A stretch of DNA of 64,000 nt from NCBI RefSeq assembly GCF_000425145.1, contig NZ_AULF01000011.1, positions 1-64,000 of the forward strand, given 5' to 3'. The stretch's first letter is position 1. Each line of letters starts with the position of its first letter. The position numbers and the translations under genes are program-made. A model generated the notes under the pieces. That model was not told the origin of the DNA, ran no database searches, and was given only the letters and a program-made list of their open reading frames with translations. This DNA is from Pedobacter glucosidilyticus DSM 23534. Lineage in GTDB: Bacteria; Bacteroidota; Bacteroidia; Sphingobacteriales; Sphingobacteriaceae. Of the stretch, positions 62,915 to 64,000 are shown piece after piece.

Positions 62915-64000
62915 TCAAAAAGAAATATCTAAACCTAAAGTTACCACCTTTGCTCTTGGATATGCAGAATAATCTAAGCCTGGAGTTAGAGCGGAATCAA
63001 ATACTGAAACTTCTGGATCATTACCTGAATATTTTGTTATTGTAACAAGGTTTTGAGCAGCTAAATAAACTCTACAATTGGCTATTGCTAAACGTTGTAA
63101 AAATTTATTTTCTACTTTATAACCTAAATTTATGGTTTTTAATCTAATAAAGGAACCATCTTCTATAACTCTTGATGAATAAACAGATGGGCCCCATCCT
63201 CTTGTTCTAAAATATTCATTTGATGGATTTTCTGGTGTCCAACGGTTCTGGTAGCTTGCAAATTGGTTGGCACCCAACGTAGTTGTGCCACCTTCCATTA
63301 AATAGCGGTTTACATTCATTACCTCATTACCGTAAACAAACTGCATAAAAATATGTAAATCAAAATTTTTATAGTTGATATTATTGGCTAAGCCACCAAA
63401 AAACTTAGGGTTTGGATTTCCAATTTCTGTTCTGTCTTGTATATCAATTACTTTATCATCATTGATATCTTTATACTTGATGTCTCCAGGCTGTATACTT
63501 TGTCCTGGATTACCATAGTTTGGAATACCTGCTTTTAATAAATAAGCCCCGTTAGCAGTTCTATCAAAATCATCAAACTGGTAAACACCATCCCAAATGT
63601 AACCATAAAACATGGCTACGGGACGGCCAATTTTGGCTATATAAGCTGGATTTTGTGCATAATCGTTTCCAGAGTTCCATCTTACTGTACTTAATAGTTC
63701 TTTTTGATTTTGGGCCAAACCAACCAGCTTAGTTCTACTAAAAGATATATTAAATGAGGTACTCCATTTAAATTTATCTTTTCTGATATTGAAAGATTGT
63801 AAAGTAAGCTCTAAACCTTTGTTCTCTACCGCACCTATATTTTGAAAAACATTACTAAAACCGCTGGATGTGGGTAATTGTGCATTCAACAATAAATCGT
63901 TTGTTTTCTTCTTATAGATATCGGCAGTTAAGGTGAAACGCTGGTTAAGAAAACCTATATCCAAGCCTAAATCAAATTCGGCGGTACTCTCCCATTTTAA
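62915..64000 (-). CDS. susC: SusC/RagA TonB-dependent transporter, C-terminal part (partial)
   Basis: The frame is open to the window edge, so the start is beyond 64000. The visible residues (about 361) include LGLDIGFLNQRFTLTADIYKKKTNDLLLNAQLPTSSGFSNVFQNIGAVENKGLEL, the standard SusC C-terminal barrel segment, and end GLDISF. It imports oligosaccharides with the SusD encoded just downstream. An N-terminal extension for sigma/FecR control cannot be assessed here. Confidence 0.95.
   Translation of the reverse strand, partial: LKWESTAEFDLGLDIGFLNQRFTLTADIYKKKTNDLLLNAQLPTSSGFSNVFQNIGAVENKGLELTLQSFNIRKDKFKWSTSFNISFSRTKLVGLAQNQKELLSTVRWNSGNDYAQNPAYIAKIGRPVAMFYGYIWDGVYQFDDFDRTANGAYLLKAGIPNYGNPGQSIQPGDIKYKDINDDKVIDIQDRTEIGNPNPKFFGGLANNINYKNFDLHIFMQFVYGNEVMNVNRYLMEGGTTTLGANQFASYQNRWTPENPSNEYFRTRGWGPSVYSSRVIEDGSFIRLKTINLGYKVENKFLQRLAIANCRVYLAAQNLVTITKYSGNDPEVSVFDSALTPGLDYSAYPRAKVVTLGLDISF

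Noticed and set aside
1-64000. CRISPR array
   Set aside because: No array of regularly spaced repeats of 25-40 bases is present. The repeats found are paired operators, hairpins or short duplications.

Overview
The window looks like the chromosome of a low-GC Bacteroidota bacterium of the Sphingobacteriaceae (Pedobacter/Pseudopedobacter type). This rests on SusC/SusD pairs, a Por (type IX) secretion sorting domain, lipoproteins with Bacteroidota-style signal peptides, TAnnTTTG -7 promoter elements and family-typical housekeeping proteins. The genus is an inference. Nearly everything outside the middle is encoded on the minus strand.

Region 1 (337-25102) is a polysaccharide utilisation locus (PUL). 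Reading along the minus strand it has three transcription units: (a) FAD oxidoreductase, Na+/solute symporter, GH2, a multidomain GH16, a stand-alone CBM and a second GH16; (b) SusC, SusD, a GH43/GH117-clan beta-propeller enzyme and an SGNH esterase; (c) a type IX-secreted lamin-tail-like protein, a GH16 lipoprotein and a GH43. A LacI-family regulator is divergent at the upstream end. Each unit is preceded by a pair of near-identical palindromes (consensus TTGGGAAYRTTCCCAA), 18-19 bp centre to centre. The near palindrome lies 56-57 bp upstream of a perfect TAnnTTTG -7 element in all three cases. This is strong sequence evidence for a LacI-family regulon, with geometry that suits activation better than simple occlusion. 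The glycan is unassigned. It is probably a beta-linked galactan or glucan, and no sulfatases are present. An IS5-type transposase end borders the locus at position 1-311.

Region 2 (25252-40676) is mostly core genome: two tandem nhaA antiporters, a YrdC/Sua5 protein, asnS, a Spy-like Gln/Lys/Glu-rich exported protein, tRNA-Arg(TCT), an S41 protease, an ATP-grasp/degenerate-HAD pair behind lolD, sucC, an OmpR-type response regulator, a TlpA-like lipoprotein and gatB. Several intrinsic terminators and promoters can be read. At 40843-41597 two gene remnants, the C-terminus of a cytochrome c peroxidase and the N-terminus of an unrelated exported protein, are fused out of frame. This is the scar of a deletion.

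Region 3 (41747-64000) is a second PUL and runs off the right edge: SusC (partial), SusD, a PL14-like lyase lipoprotein, an outer-membrane barrel, two beta-helix proteins, a clan GH-A hydrolase, a DUF1080 protein, an ECF sigma factor on the plus strand, an AraC regulator, three Cys-type S1 sulfatases interleaved with two GH43s and a DUF1961 protein, a GH88 unsaturated glucuronyl hydrolase and an SGNH esterase. A lyase, GH88, sulfatases and xylosidase-like GH43s together suggest a sulfated, uronic-acid- and pentose-containing polysaccharide of ulvan type. That substrate is an inference. The sulfatases need a formylglycine-generating enzyme, which is not in the window.
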